Positions 52,094-61,710 of a stretch of 64,000 nucleotides of DNA are shown one piece after another. The first letter of the stretch is position 1; each line of letters opens with the position of its first letter. The translations under genes and the position numbers were made by a program. The notes under the pieces were generated by a model. The model saw only the letters and a program-made list of their open reading frames with translations. It searched no databases and had not been told where the DNA came from. Source of the stretch: Scatolibacter rhodanostii (GTDB lineage: Bacteria; Bacillota; Clostridia; Oscillospirales; Acutalibacteraceae); contig NZ_FZLO01000001.1 in assembly GCF_900197595.1 (NCBI RefSeq), positions 806,001 through 870,000 on the forward strand, given 5' to 3'.

Positions 52094-52672
52094 TTACAAG
52101 TCGCGAATAATTTTTATAGGCATAGGCATTTCTTCTCCACAAGCCGAGAGTAAATATAACTGCCCTTTCTCTTCTAATTGTTCTTGTTGAAAAGGCAAAT
52201 GACTGTCTTTCAGTTGAGGTATGTCACCATACCAAACAAACCCTGCTTTCTTTAATCCATAAGAAAGTCCTTTGCCCAAATATTTGACATAGCTTTCTTT
52301 GAGTGTCCAATACTGCATGAATCGCTTATCTTTATTTCCTGCATTTTCAATATCTTGTCGTTCTGTTTCATCACAAACTTTATCCCAAATTAAACGTGAC
52401 TCGCGATCAGCCCTCTCAATGTCAATACCAATTTCTCTTTTACCTACCGCACAGCAAACCGCACCCTCGCAGTGACTAATATTATATTGTATCGGCAAGT
52501 GCAGAAAATAGGGTTTTCCATGCTCATTTTTTCTTATCTGTGAAAAATCAGCTGACAAAGCAAATTCATCTTCTATGGCCTTGGCAAGCAGCTTTTTAGA
52601 AAGCGATTTCTGTTCTTGTACTCTCGCTTTTCTTGATTTTTCGTTAGACTTAAAAAAAAATATATAAATCAT
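52094..52672 (-). CDS. 4'-phosphopantetheinyl transferase (Sfp type)
   Basis: A 192-residue enzyme with the two P-pant signatures: IGIDIERADRES and FMQYWTLKESYVKYLGKGL. It transfers phosphopantetheine from CoA to carrier proteins. No carrier-protein, NRPS or PKS gene lies in the window, so its target is elsewhere; it might also serve fatty-acid ACP. GGAG precedes ATG 52672. Confidence 0.88.
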   Translation of the reverse strand: MIYIFFFKSNEKSRKARVQEQKSLSKKLLAKAIEDEFALSADFSQIRKNEHGKPYFLHLPIQYNISHCEGAVCCAVGKREIGIDIERADRESRLIWDKVCDETERQDIENAGNKDKRFMQYWTLKESYVKYLGKGLSYGLKKAGFVWYGDIPQLKDSHLPFQQEQLEEKGQLYLLSACGEEMPMPIKIIRDL

Positions 52673-52769
52673 AAATTCTCCGTTATTCATATTTTCTTTT
52701 CTATTTTATCATTCTCCCAAAAATATAACAAGCCATTTAGAAATGATTCAGAAAAGGTATTGCCTGCAC

Positions 52770-52798
52770 TTGATAGAGGATATAAATCGTGGTATAAT
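52770..52798 (+). promoter_or_regulatory. Promoter of the ddl-murI-argS unit
   Basis: TTGATA, 17-nt spacer, TATAAT, about 80 nt before ddl. Confidence 0.7.
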
Positions 52799-52881
52799 TT
52801 TATATCAAGTTTCTTAAAGATAGAATATAATCCTTTATCATTTTATGAGATAAAATTTAATCCGAAAGGACTGTCACTCTT

Positions 52882-53958
52882 ATGTCTTCTCAAAAAAAAC
52901 TGACTGTTGCTGTTATTTTTGGCGGAGCTTCGTCTGAACACGAAGTTTCTTTGATGTCTGTTACTTCTGTTTTAGCTAATCTTTCTGAGGAAAAATATGA
53001 AAAAGTAATGCTTGGCATCACAAAAAACGGGCACTGGCTGTTATATCAGGGTTCAATCGATAAAATTATCACAGGTGAATGGGAACAAGATGAATCTTGC
53101 GTACCTGCTTTCCTTTCTCCTGACAGTCACACACATGGTATTATTGTCTGCAAAGATCACAATACTGAAATTTTACCCGTTGATGTTATCTTCCCTGTTC
53201 TGCACGGTAAAAACGGCGAAGATGGTACAATACAAGGACTTTTCCAACTAAGCGGTATTCCTTTTGTTGGCTGTGACACACTTTCTTCTGCCATTTGTAT
53301 GGATAAAGCAGTGACACACTCCCTTCTTACTGCCACCAATATTGAACAAGCGAATTATCTTTGGTTTTATGCCAGCCGTTATGAAACTGCTGCCGACGTA
53401 ATTCGCAACAAAATCGTTGCCAGATTGGAATTCCCTGTTTTTGTGAAGCCTGCTAATGCGGGTTCCTCTGTGGGGGTCAGCCGCGTAAACTCAGCTGATG
53501 AGATTGATGCTGCCGTGCGAAAAGCTGCTAAGGAAGACAGTAAAATCGTGGTCGAAAGTGGCATTATGGGGCAAGAGGTAGAATGCTCTGTATTGGGCAA
53601 CGGCTATGAAGCTAAGGCTTCTATTGTCGGCGAAATCGGTGCTTCTGCCGAGTTCTATGATTATGACGACAAATATCGCAACGGTACTTCGCAGCTTTAT
53701 ATCCCAGCCAGAATCAGTGAAGAAACCGCTGAAAAAATAAGAGAAACTGCTGTTCGTGCCTACCGCTGGCTTGGCTGCTCTGGTCTGGCTCGTGTTGACT
53801 TTTTTGTGCGTGAAAGTGACGGTGCTGTCATCTTAAATGAAATCAATACATTGCCTGGTTTCACCTCTATCAGCATGTATCTCAAACTATGGGAAGCCAC
53901 CGGTCTGCCTTTTACCGAATTATTAGACGAACTCATCACGTGCGCGCAATCAAAATAA
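52882..53958 (+). CDS. ddl: D-alanine--D-alanine ligase
   Basis: A 358-residue ATP-grasp ligase: FGGASSEHEVSL at the start, KPANAGSSVGVSRV (ATP site), and EINTLPGFTSISMY. The omega-loop region has YDYDDKYRNGTSQ with Tyr, as in D-Ala-D-Ala rather than D-Ala-D-Lac enzymes, so no glycopeptide-resistance type is suggested. First gene of a plus-strand cluster with murI. Confidence 0.94.
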   Translation: MSSQKKLTVAVIFGGASSEHEVSLMSVTSVLANLSEEKYEKVMLGITKNGHWLLYQGSIDKIITGEWEQDESCVPAFLSPDSHTHGIIVCKDHNTEILPVDVIFPVLHGKNGEDGTIQGLFQLSGIPFVGCDTLSSAICMDKAVTHSLLTATNIEQANYLWFYASRYETAADVIRNKIVARLEFPVFVKPANAGSSVGVSRVNSADEIDAAVRKAAKEDSKIVVESGIMGQEVECSVLGNGYEAKASIVGEIGASAEFYDYDDKYRNGTSQLYIPARISEETAEKIRETAVRAYRWLGCSGLARVDFFVRESDGAVILNEINTLPGFTSISMYLKLWEATGLPFTELLDELITCAQSK

Positions 53959-53983
53959 ACCTATGAAAGGCAAGGCAAACATT

Positions 53984-54787
53984 ATGAATAACCGCCCTAT
54001 TGGTGTTTTTGATTCCGGCCTTGGCGGACTGACAGCCTTTAAAGAACTGGAAAAACTTCTGCCCAATGAAGATATCATCTATTTTGGCGATACCGGCCGA
54101 GTACCTTATGGTACAAAAAGCAAAGAAACCATTCGAAAATACACCATTCAAATTATTGACTTTTTAAAGCAGCATAATGTAAAGGCTATTTTAGCGGCTT
54201 GCGGTACTGTCAGCTCTGTTGCCAGTGATATTGGTATGGCGTGCGGCATTCCTTTTGTAGATGTCCTTCACTCCACTGCTGAAGCCGCTGTATTTGTCAG
54301 CACAAGCAAGCGCATTGGTATTATTGGAACGCCGACCACCATTGCCAGTGGTTCCTATGAGCGTGAGATAGCCACTCTCTCCCCTGACATCCATACCGTT
54401 GCCAAAGATTGTCCGTTGTTTGTTCCGCTTGTTGAAAACGGCTATATCTCACCACAAGATGAAGTCACTCGCTTAGTAGCTGAACGATATCTTACTCCGG
54501 TTAAGAATGAAAACATCGACACTCTTATTTTAGGATGTACACACTTCCCTATTATCAGCCCCATCATTTCTTCTGTCATGGGAGAAAATGTTAAATTGAT
54601 CAACAGTGGAGAACAGGCAGCCTGTGCGCTGACAGATTTACTGCGAAAAAACAACTTGCTGAAAACGTCTTCTTCACCGGCAACCTATCAATTTTTTGTT
54701 TCAGACACGCCCGATAATTTCTCTTCTATTGCTGAAATCTTTTTGGGGCACGAAGTGAAAGGACGAACAGATCAGGTGCAAATCTAG
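53984..54787 (+). CDS. murI: Glutamate racemase
   Basis: A 267-residue racemase supplying D-Glu for peptidoglycan: IGVFDSGLGGLTA, first cysteine in AACGTVSS, second in LGCTHFPII. The first motif reads ACGTVSS, where many enzymes have ACNTAS. ATG 53984 has AAGG upstream; it starts 25 nt after ddl, so both wall-precursor genes are co-transcribed. Confidence 0.93.
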   Translation: MNNRPIGVFDSGLGGLTAFKELEKLLPNEDIIYFGDTGRVPYGTKSKETIRKYTIQIIDFLKQHNVKAILAACGTVSSVASDIGMACGIPFVDVLHSTAEAAVFVSTSKRIGIIGTPTTIASGSYEREIATLSPDIHTVAKDCPLFVPLVENGYISPQDEVTRLVAERYLTPVKNENIDTLILGCTHFPIISPIISSVMGENVKLINSGEQAACALTDLLRKNNLLKTSSSPATYQFFVSDTPDNFSSIAEIFLGHEVKGRTDQVQI

Positions 54788-54819
54788 GAACGTGAAAATT
54801 ATATTTAAAGGAATTTGAA

Positions 54820-55242
54820 ATGAATAAGGAAGATTTTGATATTTATGTTGTCGGATCGCAGAAATTTTCGGAAGGCGACGACACACAGGAAGTACAGACC
54901 GTTGGCCAATACTATCAAAAAGATGGCAAACGCTATATTGGTTACCGAGAGTATGACGAAGAAAACCCAAACGATTTCCACTCGGTTTTGATAGAGATAG
55001 ATGGCGAAAAAGCGGTCATGAACCATGAGAACACTTCAACAAGTCTCATACTTGAAAAAGGAAAGCGCTACCTCTGTGCTTATGAAACCGATTATGGCAT
55101 GATCCAGCTGGGTGTGTTCACACGTTCTTTTTCTTCTACTTTAGACGACAACGGCGGTGAACTGCAAATTCATTATACACTGGATATAGACTCTAAGCTT
55201 TCTAGCACCAACGAAATTAAAATCAGAGTCAAACGACGATGA
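54820..55242 (+). CDS. DUF1934 (YwiB-like) protein
   Basis: A 140-residue lipocalin-like beta-barrel protein. YYQKDGKRYIGYREYDE and GVFTRSF are typical of DUF1934, which lies next to argS in many Firmicutes. Role unknown. Confidence 0.82.
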   Translation: MNKEDFDIYVVGSQKFSEGDDTQEVQTVGQYYQKDGKRYIGYREYDEENPNDFHSVLIEIDGEKAVMNHENTSTSLILEKGKRYLCAYETDYGMIQLGVFTRSFSSTLDDNGGELQIHYTLDIDSKLSSTNEIKIRVKRR

Positions 55243-55292
55243 CTTTTGTCTTAGCTATCATTTTATTTTATTAAAATTAAGGAGTTTGACCC

Positions 55293-56984
55293 ATGACTTA
55301 TTTGGTTCAAGAAGCTAAAAATCAATTGACAGACATCTTGCAAAAAGCACTTAATCAAGCTTTTGCCGCAGGAACTCTACCCGAAACAGAAATGCCTGCT
55401 TTCTCTCTCGAAGTGCCCGCAGAGCGAACTCACGGCGATTGGTCTTGCAATATCGCTATGACATCTGCTCGAGTTTTTCGCAATTCCCCTGTGAAAATTG
55501 CAACCATCATTGTTCAGAACACTGACCTTGCAGGGACTTATTTTACAAAATGTGAAGTGGCCGGACCAGGTTTTCTGAATTTCTTCTATGATGACCTTTT
55601 TTATGCACACGCATTAAATGAAGTTCACCAAAAGGGTGAAGATTATGGAAAAAGCGACTTTGGCGGCGGCGAAACAGTATTAGTCGAATTTGTTTCTGCC
55701 AACCCAACCGGACCTATGCACATTGGCAATGCAAGAGGCGGCGCCTTAGGCGACTGTCTTTCTGCTGTTCTGCAAACTGCCGGTTTTGAAGTTTCAAAAG
55801 AATTCTATGTAAATGACGCTGGTAACCAGCTTGAAAAGCTAGGACTTTCTCTCGATATTCGTTACCAACAGCTTTTTGACAAAGAAAATGCACCTGAAAT
55901 GCCCGAAGACAGCTATCACGGAGAAGATATTATAGAGCATGTCAAAAACTTTGTCGAAGAACATGGCGATTCTCTGCTGGCAATGGATGAAAAAGAACGC
56001 CGCAAAACACTAACAAGCTATGTACTCCCTAAAAATGTTGCCAGAATGCAGAATGACTTGGCACGCTACGGCATTTACTATGACAGATGGTTCTTTGAAA
56101 GTGAACTTCACAAAGACGGTTCGGTCAATGCTGCCATTGAAATCTTAAAAGACAAAGGGCTTACCTATAGCAAAGACGGTGCTCTTTGGTACAAAGCAAC
56201 CGATTTAGGTGGCGAAAAAGACGAAGTTATCATCAGAAGCAATGGAAACCCGACTTATTTTATTGTGGATGTAGCCTATCATCTTAGCAAGTTTAACCGC
56301 GGATTCTCTCTTCTCATTGACTGTTTAGGTGCTGACCATCACGGTCATGTTTCCCGTATGAAGACTGCCATGAATGCTGTTGGCAAAAATGGCGACAAGC
56401 TTGAAGTTTTGTTATATCAGCTTGTTAACCTTGTACGAAATGGTGAAACCGTCAGAATGAGCAAGCGTACCGGCAAAGCCATTCAGCTGGCTGATTTACT
56501 TGACGAAGTTTCGAAAGATTCTGTGCGTTTTACCTTTAATACACACGAACCAAACATTGCCATGGATTTTGACTTGGATTTAGCGGTAAAACAGGATGCA
56601 CAAAATCCTCTCTATTACGTTCAGTATGCACACGCCAGAATTTGCAGTATCTTACGTAATCTCGCAGCTGATAATATCCAGCCCAGAGCTTGCAGCAATG
56701 AAGAGCTGACGCTCTTACAAGCACCTGAAGAAAGAGCACTGATTCGCCATATCTCAATTTATACGGACGAAATCATTCGCTGCGCTTCAAAGCTAGATCC
56801 TTCTGGTATTACCCGATATGTGATTAATCTTGCCACATTGTTCCACAAATTCTATAACGCATGCCGCGTTAAGGGTGAGAACGAGTCTTTAATGCAAGCA
56901 AGAATCTCATTATGTCTAGCTACTCAAACTGTCATCAAGAACGTGCTCGAAATGTTCCACGTGAATGTACCCGAAACCATGTAA
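55293..56984 (+). CDS. argS: Arginyl-tRNA synthetase
   Basis: A 563-residue class I synthetase: FVSANPTGPMHIGNARGG (HIGH motif), VRMSKRTGKAI (KMSKS equivalent), an N-terminal Add-1 domain and a C-terminal DALR helical domain (RARISLCLATQTVIKNVLE-like end). AAGGAG precedes the ATG. No T-box leader was found; it is transcribed with the upstream genes. Confidence 0.95.
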   Translation: MTYLVQEAKNQLTDILQKALNQAFAAGTLPETEMPAFSLEVPAERTHGDWSCNIAMTSARVFRNSPVKIATIIVQNTDLAGTYFTKCEVAGPGFLNFFYDDLFYAHALNEVHQKGEDYGKSDFGGGETVLVEFVSANPTGPMHIGNARGGALGDCLSAVLQTAGFEVSKEFYVNDAGNQLEKLGLSLDIRYQQLFDKENAPEMPEDSYHGEDIIEHVKNFVEEHGDSLLAMDEKERRKTLTSYVLPKNVARMQNDLARYGIYYDRWFFESELHKDGSVNAAIEILKDKGLTYSKDGALWYKATDLGGEKDEVIIRSNGNPTYFIVDVAYHLSKFNRGFSLLIDCLGADHHGHVSRMKTAMNAVGKNGDKLEVLLYQLVNLVRNGETVRMSKRTGKAIQLADLLDEVSKDSVRFTFNTHEPNIAMDFDLDLAVKQDAQNPLYYVQYAHARICSILRNLAADNIQPRACSNEELTLLQAPEERALIRHISIYTDEIIRCASKLDPSGITRYVINLATLFHKFYNACRVKGENESLMQARISLCLATQTVIKNVLEMFHVNVPETM

Positions 56985-57010
56985 TGTATTTTACTATATA
57001 GGAGTCTACT

Positions 57011-57484
57011 ATGAAGCTATTGTTTAAACAGCGCCTTTTTTCTTGGTTTGACTCATACGATATTTATGATGAGGCCGGAAATGTTGCCTTTGTTGTAAAA
57101 GGACGATTATCTTGGGGACACCTCCTTGAAATATATGATGCCGCAGGCTATCATATTGGCACGCTAAAAGAAGAAATCTTTCATTTTATGCCAAGATTTT
57201 CTATGTATTTTGGCGACCAATATGTCGGACAAATCCGAAAAGAATTCACCTTTTTTAAACCCTCTTTTCAGCTTGATTGCAACGGTTGGCAAGTCAGCGG
57301 AGACTTATTTTCATGGAACTATCAAGTATACGAGCCTTCTGGCAATATCGTCATGAGTGCTGAAAAGCAAATTTTCAATTGGACCGACACCTATGTAATT
57401 GATATTGCCCATACAGAAAATGCTCTGATTTCTCTGATGATTGTTTTGGCAATTGATGCTGCTAACTGCGAAAAAAGAGATTAA
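57011..57484 (+). CDS. LURP-one-related (YxjI-type) protein
   Basis: A 157-residue tubby-like beta-barrel protein: MKLLFKQRLFSWFDSYDIYD, then repeated strands (GNVAFVVKGRLSW, GTLKEEIFHFMPRFSMY) and a final hydrophobic helix ALISLMIVLAIDA. Function unknown. Confidence 0.78.
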   Translation: MKLLFKQRLFSWFDSYDIYDEAGNVAFVVKGRLSWGHLLEIYDAAGYHIGTLKEEIFHFMPRFSMYFGDQYVGQIRKEFTFFKPSFQLDCNGWQVSGDLFSWNYQVYEPSGNIVMSAEKQIFNWTDTYVIDIAHTENALISLMIVLAIDAANCEKRD

Positions 57485-57520
57485 AGTATTGACGTCTAAA
57501 TAAATAATACGAGGTTTACC

Positions 57521-58048
57521 ATGATACTCTCAGGAAAAGAAATTGAAAAAAACATCGGCAAAGATATTATTATTGAGCCTTATGATCATCGGCGTTTAAA
57601 CCCTAACAGCTACAATCTTTCTCTTTGCAACGAGCTGTTGGTTTATGAAAATCGTGAATTGGATATGAAAATCCCGAATCCTGCCAAAAAAATAATTATT
57701 CCCGAAGAAGGGCTTTTACTTGAGCCGAACAAGCTCTACCTAGGCCGTACCAATGAATATACCAGAACAGAGAACATGGTACCCATGCTAGAAGGACGTT
57801 CTTCTATTGGCCGTCTGGGCATCTTTATTCATGTTACTGCCGGCTTTGGCGATGTTGGTTTTTCGGGCTTCTGGACACTAGAGATTTTTTGCATTCAGCC
57901 AATCAGAATTTACCCCAACGTGGAAATTTGCCAGATTTATTATCATGATATTCACGGTGAATATGAACCCTATAAGAGTGGTAAATACCAGAATAATACC
58001 GGTATTCAGCCCAGCCTACTCTATAAAGATTTTGAAAATAAATCTTAA
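57521..58048 (+). CDS. dcd: dCTP deaminase
   Basis: A 175-residue dUTPase-fold enzyme: RLNPNSYNLSLCNEL, EGRSSIGRLGIFIHVTAGFGDVGF (active-site Glu and nucleotide site) and GIQPSLLYKDF. It makes dUTP, or dUMP in bifunctional forms, for dTMP synthesis. Last gene of the cluster, followed by a terminator. Confidence 0.9.
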   Translation: MILSGKEIEKNIGKDIIIEPYDHRRLNPNSYNLSLCNELLVYENRELDMKIPNPAKKIIIPEEGLLLEPNKLYLGRTNEYTRTENMVPMLEGRSSIGRLGIFIHVTAGFGDVGFSGFWTLEIFCIQPIRIYPNVEICQIYYHDIHGEYEPYKSGKYQNNTGIQPSLLYKDFENKS

Positions 58049-58097
58049 ATTTGCATAATCATTTCATATTCTACAACAAATATTATCTATCTAAAAT

Positions 58098-58143
58098 AAA
58101 AAAAGCAGAGATAAAGCCGTGATAAAAGCTTTATCTCTGTTTT
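58098..58143. terminator. Terminator after dcd
   Basis: CAGAGATAAAGC / GCTTTATCTCTG with 10-nt loop; A-run before and T-run after. Confidence 0.8.
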
Positions 58144-58189
58144 CTTATTTTAGCTTCTTCTCCCCAATATCTCTTTGTTTTAAAGACAT

Positions 58190-58215
58190 AAAAAAGCACT
58201 CTCTTTCGAGAGCGC
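58190..58215 (-). terminator. Terminator of the pit operon
   Basis: Minus-strand GCGCTCTC-GAAA-GAGAGTGC followed by TTTTTT. Confidence 0.85.
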
Positions 58216-58225
58216 CAAAGCTTAC

Positions 58226-58846
58226 TTACGTATTCTTCATAACAACGCTTTCTACGATATCAGCAATATCTTCGCAGTTATCGCAGCACTTCTCTAGTCG
58301 AGAGAAAGCTTCTGTCCATGCAATAATTTCAATCGGGTCTTGGCAAGTTGTGTAGAGGTTTCGAATTGCTTTGGTATATAAAGTATCGCCCATTTCCTCT
58401 AAACGGTTAACTTCAATAATGCATTCTTTAATCTTAGTTGATTTTTTGAAGTTATGGAAATCTTCCATCATAATTTTCAGCTGCTTGCAAGATTCTACGA
58501 TAATACCTGAGAACTCAAGTGTTTCGGGTCTTACCGCTGTGATGTTGTACATATAGATTTTCAGAAGCACATCGTCAATTGCATCTGTTACATCATCCAC
58601 TTCTTGTGCTAAAGACATAATGTCTTCGCGCTCAATTGGCGTGATAAATTCGTGAATTAGCTTGTTAATCATGTCATGTTTTTTATGGTCTGCCTCTTGT
58701 TCAATATGATGCATAATCTCAATGGATTCTGCCAACTTGTCTGCGTCAAAGTTTACAAGATTTTCATGCAGTGTTTCTGCTGCTTTACAGCAATAATCTA
58801 CCAGTTCAACGAACATTTCAAAATAGTTATTTTGTTTCTTAGCCAT
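58226..58846 (-). CDS. DUF47/PhoU-like phosphate transport regulator
   Basis: A 206-residue all-helical PhoU-like protein with acidic metal-binding residues (EADHKKHD, DDVTDAIDD). It follows the PiT transporter gene by 17 nt, the standard pairing (Pit with its DUF47 accessory), and probably controls its activity. Confidence 0.9.
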   Translation of the reverse strand: MAKKQNNYFEMFVELVDYCCKAAETLHENLVNFDADKLAESIEIMHHIEQEADHKKHDMINKLIHEFITPIEREDIMSLAQEVDDVTDAIDDVLLKIYMYNITAVRPETLEFSGIIVESCKQLKIMMEDFHNFKKSTKIKECIIEVNRLEEMGDTLYTKAIRNLYTTCQDPIEIIAWTEAFSRLEKCCDNCEDIADIVESVVMKNT

Positions 58847-58863
58847 TTTTCACAGTCCCTCTC

Positions 58864-59916
58864 CTAAAAAATATACATAAACAGCTTTGCCATTAGAAAT
58901 CCGATTAAACCGCAACCTGGAAAAGTTAAAAACCATGCTGCCATCATTTCTTTTACAATCGCCCAGTTCACATTGGAAATGCGTTTTGCCGCTCCAACAC
59001 CCATAATGGCCGTTGTTTTTGTGTGGGTGGTACTAACAGGAATACCCGTTAAAGATGAAAGTAAAATACAGCTTGCCCCTGCTAAGTCAGCAGAAAAGCC
59101 TTCATATTTTTCAAGCTTCACCATATCCATTCCCACGGATTTGATAATACGATAACCGCCGATTGAAGTACCCAATGCCATAACAGCAGAGCAAAGCACC
59201 ATTAACCAAATCGGTATGGTAAAATCATGCACCTGACTGTTACCCTTTGCCAGAAACACTCCTAATAGGAAAACGCCCATAAACTTCTGTCCGTCTTGTG
59301 CGCCGTGCATAAACGCCATGGCCGCACCGCCACCAATCTGTGCTCCGTTAAAATAGCGATTGGTCTTGGTCCTGCTCACTCCCTTAAATAACAATTGGAC
59401 CAGCTTAACAACTGCCCAACCCATACCAAAACCAAGCACAAGAGAAAGAATCAGGCCATAGACCACCTTAATCCATTCTTGACCGTTAATGCCCTTCATA
59501 CCGCCTTGCAGCGCAATAGCAGCACCTGAAAGTCCGGCAATTAAAGCATGGCTTTCACTGGTTGGAATACCAAACCACCAAGCTGCCACCGCCCAAATTA
59601 CAATGGCAAACATCGCTGCACAAAGAGCGGTTAAAGACTCATGTGCATCACCACTGAAATCTACCATGTTATAAATGGTTTGAGCAACTTTGGCATTCAG
59701 TCCTGTCATGACTAAAACACCTAAAAAATTAAATACGGCCGCCATTAGAATAGCGGGCCCCGGTGCCATTGCCCGTGTTGAAACACAGGTCGCAATCGCG
59801 TTGGGTGCATCTGTCCAGCCATTCACCAAAATAACTGCCAGCGTGAGCACAACTACAATTGCCAATGACGGATTACTGACGATAGAACTTAAAAAATCCT
59901 GCAAAGAAATCGTCAT
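58864..59916 (-). CDS. pit: PiT-family inorganic phosphate transporter
   Basis: A 350-residue membrane protein with two PD001131-type repeats: NGWTDAPNAIATCVSTRA near the N-terminus and GIPVSTTHTKTTAIMGVG near the C-terminus. It couples phosphate-metal uptake to ions. A hairpin (ATGCGAAAG / CTTTCGCAT, 59980-60011) lies in its leader. Confidence 0.93.
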   Translation of the reverse strand: MTISLQDFLSSIVSNPSLAIVVVLTLAVILVNGWTDAPNAIATCVSTRAMAPGPAILMAAVFNFLGVLVMTGLNAKVAQTIYNMVDFSGDAHESLTALCAAMFAIVIWAVAAWWFGIPTSESHALIAGLSGAAIALQGGMKGINGQEWIKVVYGLILSLVLGFGMGWAVVKLVQLLFKGVSRTKTNRYFNGAQIGGGAAMAFMHGAQDGQKFMGVFLLGVFLAKGNSQVHDFTIPIWLMVLCSAVMALGTSIGGYRIIKSVGMDMVKLEKYEGFSADLAGASCILLSSLTGIPVSTTHTKTTAIMGVGAAKRISNVNWAIVKEMMAAWFLTFPGCGLIGFLMAKLFMYIF

Positions 59917-60206
59917 GTCTGCTGTCCTTCCTCTTTTATCTTCTCAAATATCCTCTTGTCTTTAAACGGCAAGAAAAGCATGCGAAAGAAAATCTCCTCT
60001 GACTTTCGCATTCCTTTACATAGGATAGCATTTATCGACTCTATTTGGCAAGTATTTTTAAAGAATATCTTAATTTTTCTTATAATTTTAACTTTTATTT
60101 AACTTTAAAAGTTATTATTTTACTTATATTTTATTTTAACTTTACACAAATTTTACAATCATGATTTAGCGTTATTTTAAAGCATATTTGCTCTCTTTTT
60201 TATCAT

Positions 60207-60878
60207 TCAATCTCTTCGCTTTTTTGCTTTATTTATTTTGATAATTCTGATTATAATGATTACGGCCACTAAAACAATGATAACAGGAATTACATTGAAC
60301 TGATTATAAACAGCTTGATTATAATGCACATAATAAGTAGGAATTTCTGCCTCAGACTCTGGGTTTAAATCAGATACAAGGCTAATAAGGACACGTACAT
60401 ATTTCTTCCTAACATCTAACTGAGAGCTATATAATTCAGCACCGTCAAGCTGTATAAACGTGTCTAAATCTCGAACAAACTGCCAATCTTCTTCCCCGTT
60501 TTTCACATACAATTTAGCTTCTTTCACTTGTAGCGGCCACAAATAATCATCAATTGTCATGGCAAATGTATCATTCCAAGAAAATTTTAATGCATCCAGT
60601 GTATAAAAATCAATTACAGTATATGCTTCGTTTTGTGAAGTAAAGGTATACGCCTTGGCGTCAACACTGTCCGCTATGCTATCCAAGTCTCTGCTCGCAT
60701 TAATAATAAGCTTGTCTTCTATTTGTTGTGTATCTGTTGGGACGTTTTGTGCTATAAATTCACTGGCAATATTGTCAACAGACTGATTTACAGAGGAGGC
60801 TGCTTTTACAGGTAAATCGCTTAGAAAAAATCCACTCCATAATACTAACATACATAGTATCAGCTTATTCTTCATCAT
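60207..60878 (-). CDS. Exported, membrane-anchored protein of unknown function
   Basis: A 223-residue protein: signal peptide at 1-27 (LPVKAAS cleavage), an extracytoplasmic alpha/beta region with YTVIDFYTLDALKFSW, one C-terminal helix (about 195-212, rich in Val and Ile) and a short Lys/Arg tail. GGAGG precedes the ATG. It stands alone, bounded by terminators. No family is recognised. Confidence 0.65.
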   Translation of the reverse strand: MMKNKLILCMLVLWSGFFLSDLPVKAASSVNQSVDNIASEFIAQNVPTDTQQIEDKLIINASRDLDSIADSVDAKAYTFTSQNEAYTVIDFYTLDALKFSWNDTFAMTIDDYLWPLQVKEAKLYVKNGEEDWQFVRDLDTFIQLDGAELYSSQLDVRKKYVRVLISLVSDLNPESEAEIPTYYVHYNQAVYNQFNVIPVIIVLVAVIIIIRIIKINKAKKRRD

Positions 60879-60893
60879 TTATTTTCCTCCCTA

Positions 60894-60929
60894 TAAAAAG
60901 ATTGGCTTTGGGTTTATCCCAAGCCAACC
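60894..60929 (-). terminator. Terminator of the CmpB-like gene
   Basis: Minus-strand GTTGGCTTGGG / CCCAAAGCCAAT with 5-nt loop, followed by TTTTT, just upstream of the exported-protein gene. Confidence 0.75.
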
Positions 60930-61027
60930 TTTTGTGTAATGCGTAAGTAAAATATAGTTCTTGCAACTTTTATGTTATAAGTTATATTATCGCATATATT
61001 TTTCCATTTATCAATGTGATTCTAAGT

Positions 61028-61492
61028 TTACTGTCTGAAAAAGCAAAAAGGATGTTTAAAGATTTGATAACATGGTTTTTCTTCATTAAAAAGATAATAG
61101 CGTAATAAATCATCCAAAAAGATAGCGACAAATGATAAAGGAATCCATAATATTGAATACAAAACAGATATCTGACCGAGAAAGTTTCCCGGCAAATTAG
61201 TATAATCCCAAATACCAAGCCCCATCCAAATATTTAGAATTAATCCGGCTGTTAGTTCTAGCAAGGTAATCATTACAACAGCCACCAAAACTTGCAAAAG
61301 CAAATCCATTTCCCACGGGAAGATTTCATTGAGAGAACCAATCAGCAAAAAGCAAAATCCTCCCAAAAGTCCCATCGTCCAGTGTGAATAACCTCTCCAA
61401 ATTACCTCAATGGTGATGTAAAGCATAAACCCAACACAGAAGAAAAACAGATTTTTGCCTGTCTTAGGTTTTTGTACTGTTTTTTTCATCAT
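61028..61492 (-). CDS. ABC_trans_CmpB-type putative permease
   Basis: A 154-residue membrane protein with four or five helices. The segment LGIWDYTNLPGNFLGQ followed by a hydrophobic helix is characteristic of the CmpB-type family (PF06541), annotated as putative ABC permeases though no ATPase partner is present. Start at 61492 has AAGGGAAG five nt upstream. Confidence 0.72.
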   Translation of the reverse strand: MMKKTVQKPKTGKNLFFFCVGFMLYITIEVIWRGYSHWTMGLLGGFCFLLIGSLNEIFPWEMDLLLQVLVAVVMITLLELTAGLILNIWMGLGIWDYTNLPGNFLGQISVLYSILWIPLSFVAIFLDDLLRYYLFNEEKPCYQIFKHPFCFFRQ

Positions 61493-61634
61493 CAACACTT
61501 CCCTTCTATGCTATACATATGCAAAGGATTAAGGATTCTTGTGAATTAATTGAATTTTAAAAAGAAAAGTTTTGCGGGCAATATGCTGTTAAACCGTCAT
61601 TTTTAAACTCTTTTTTGCATATACTAAAAAGAAC

Positions 61635-61687
61635 AAAGGCGTTCATTTTCGGAGGATTTTTAATCCTTTTGAAAAGAGCGCCTTTTT
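61635..61687 (+). promoter_or_regulatory. Hairpin with T-tract in the asnB leader
   Basis: AAAGGCG (61635) pairs with CGCCTTT (61685) over a nested GGATT / AATCC hairpin, followed by TT and ATG, about 25 nt before asnB. It is shaped like a terminator/attenuator; no T-box consensus is present. Confidence 0.5.
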
Positions 61688-61710
61688 ATGTGAAAGAAAT
61701 GAGGTTTATT

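Noticed and set aside
55243-55292. T-box leader for argS or asnB
   Set aside because: The AGGGTGGNACCGCG antiterminator consensus is absent upstream of both genes.
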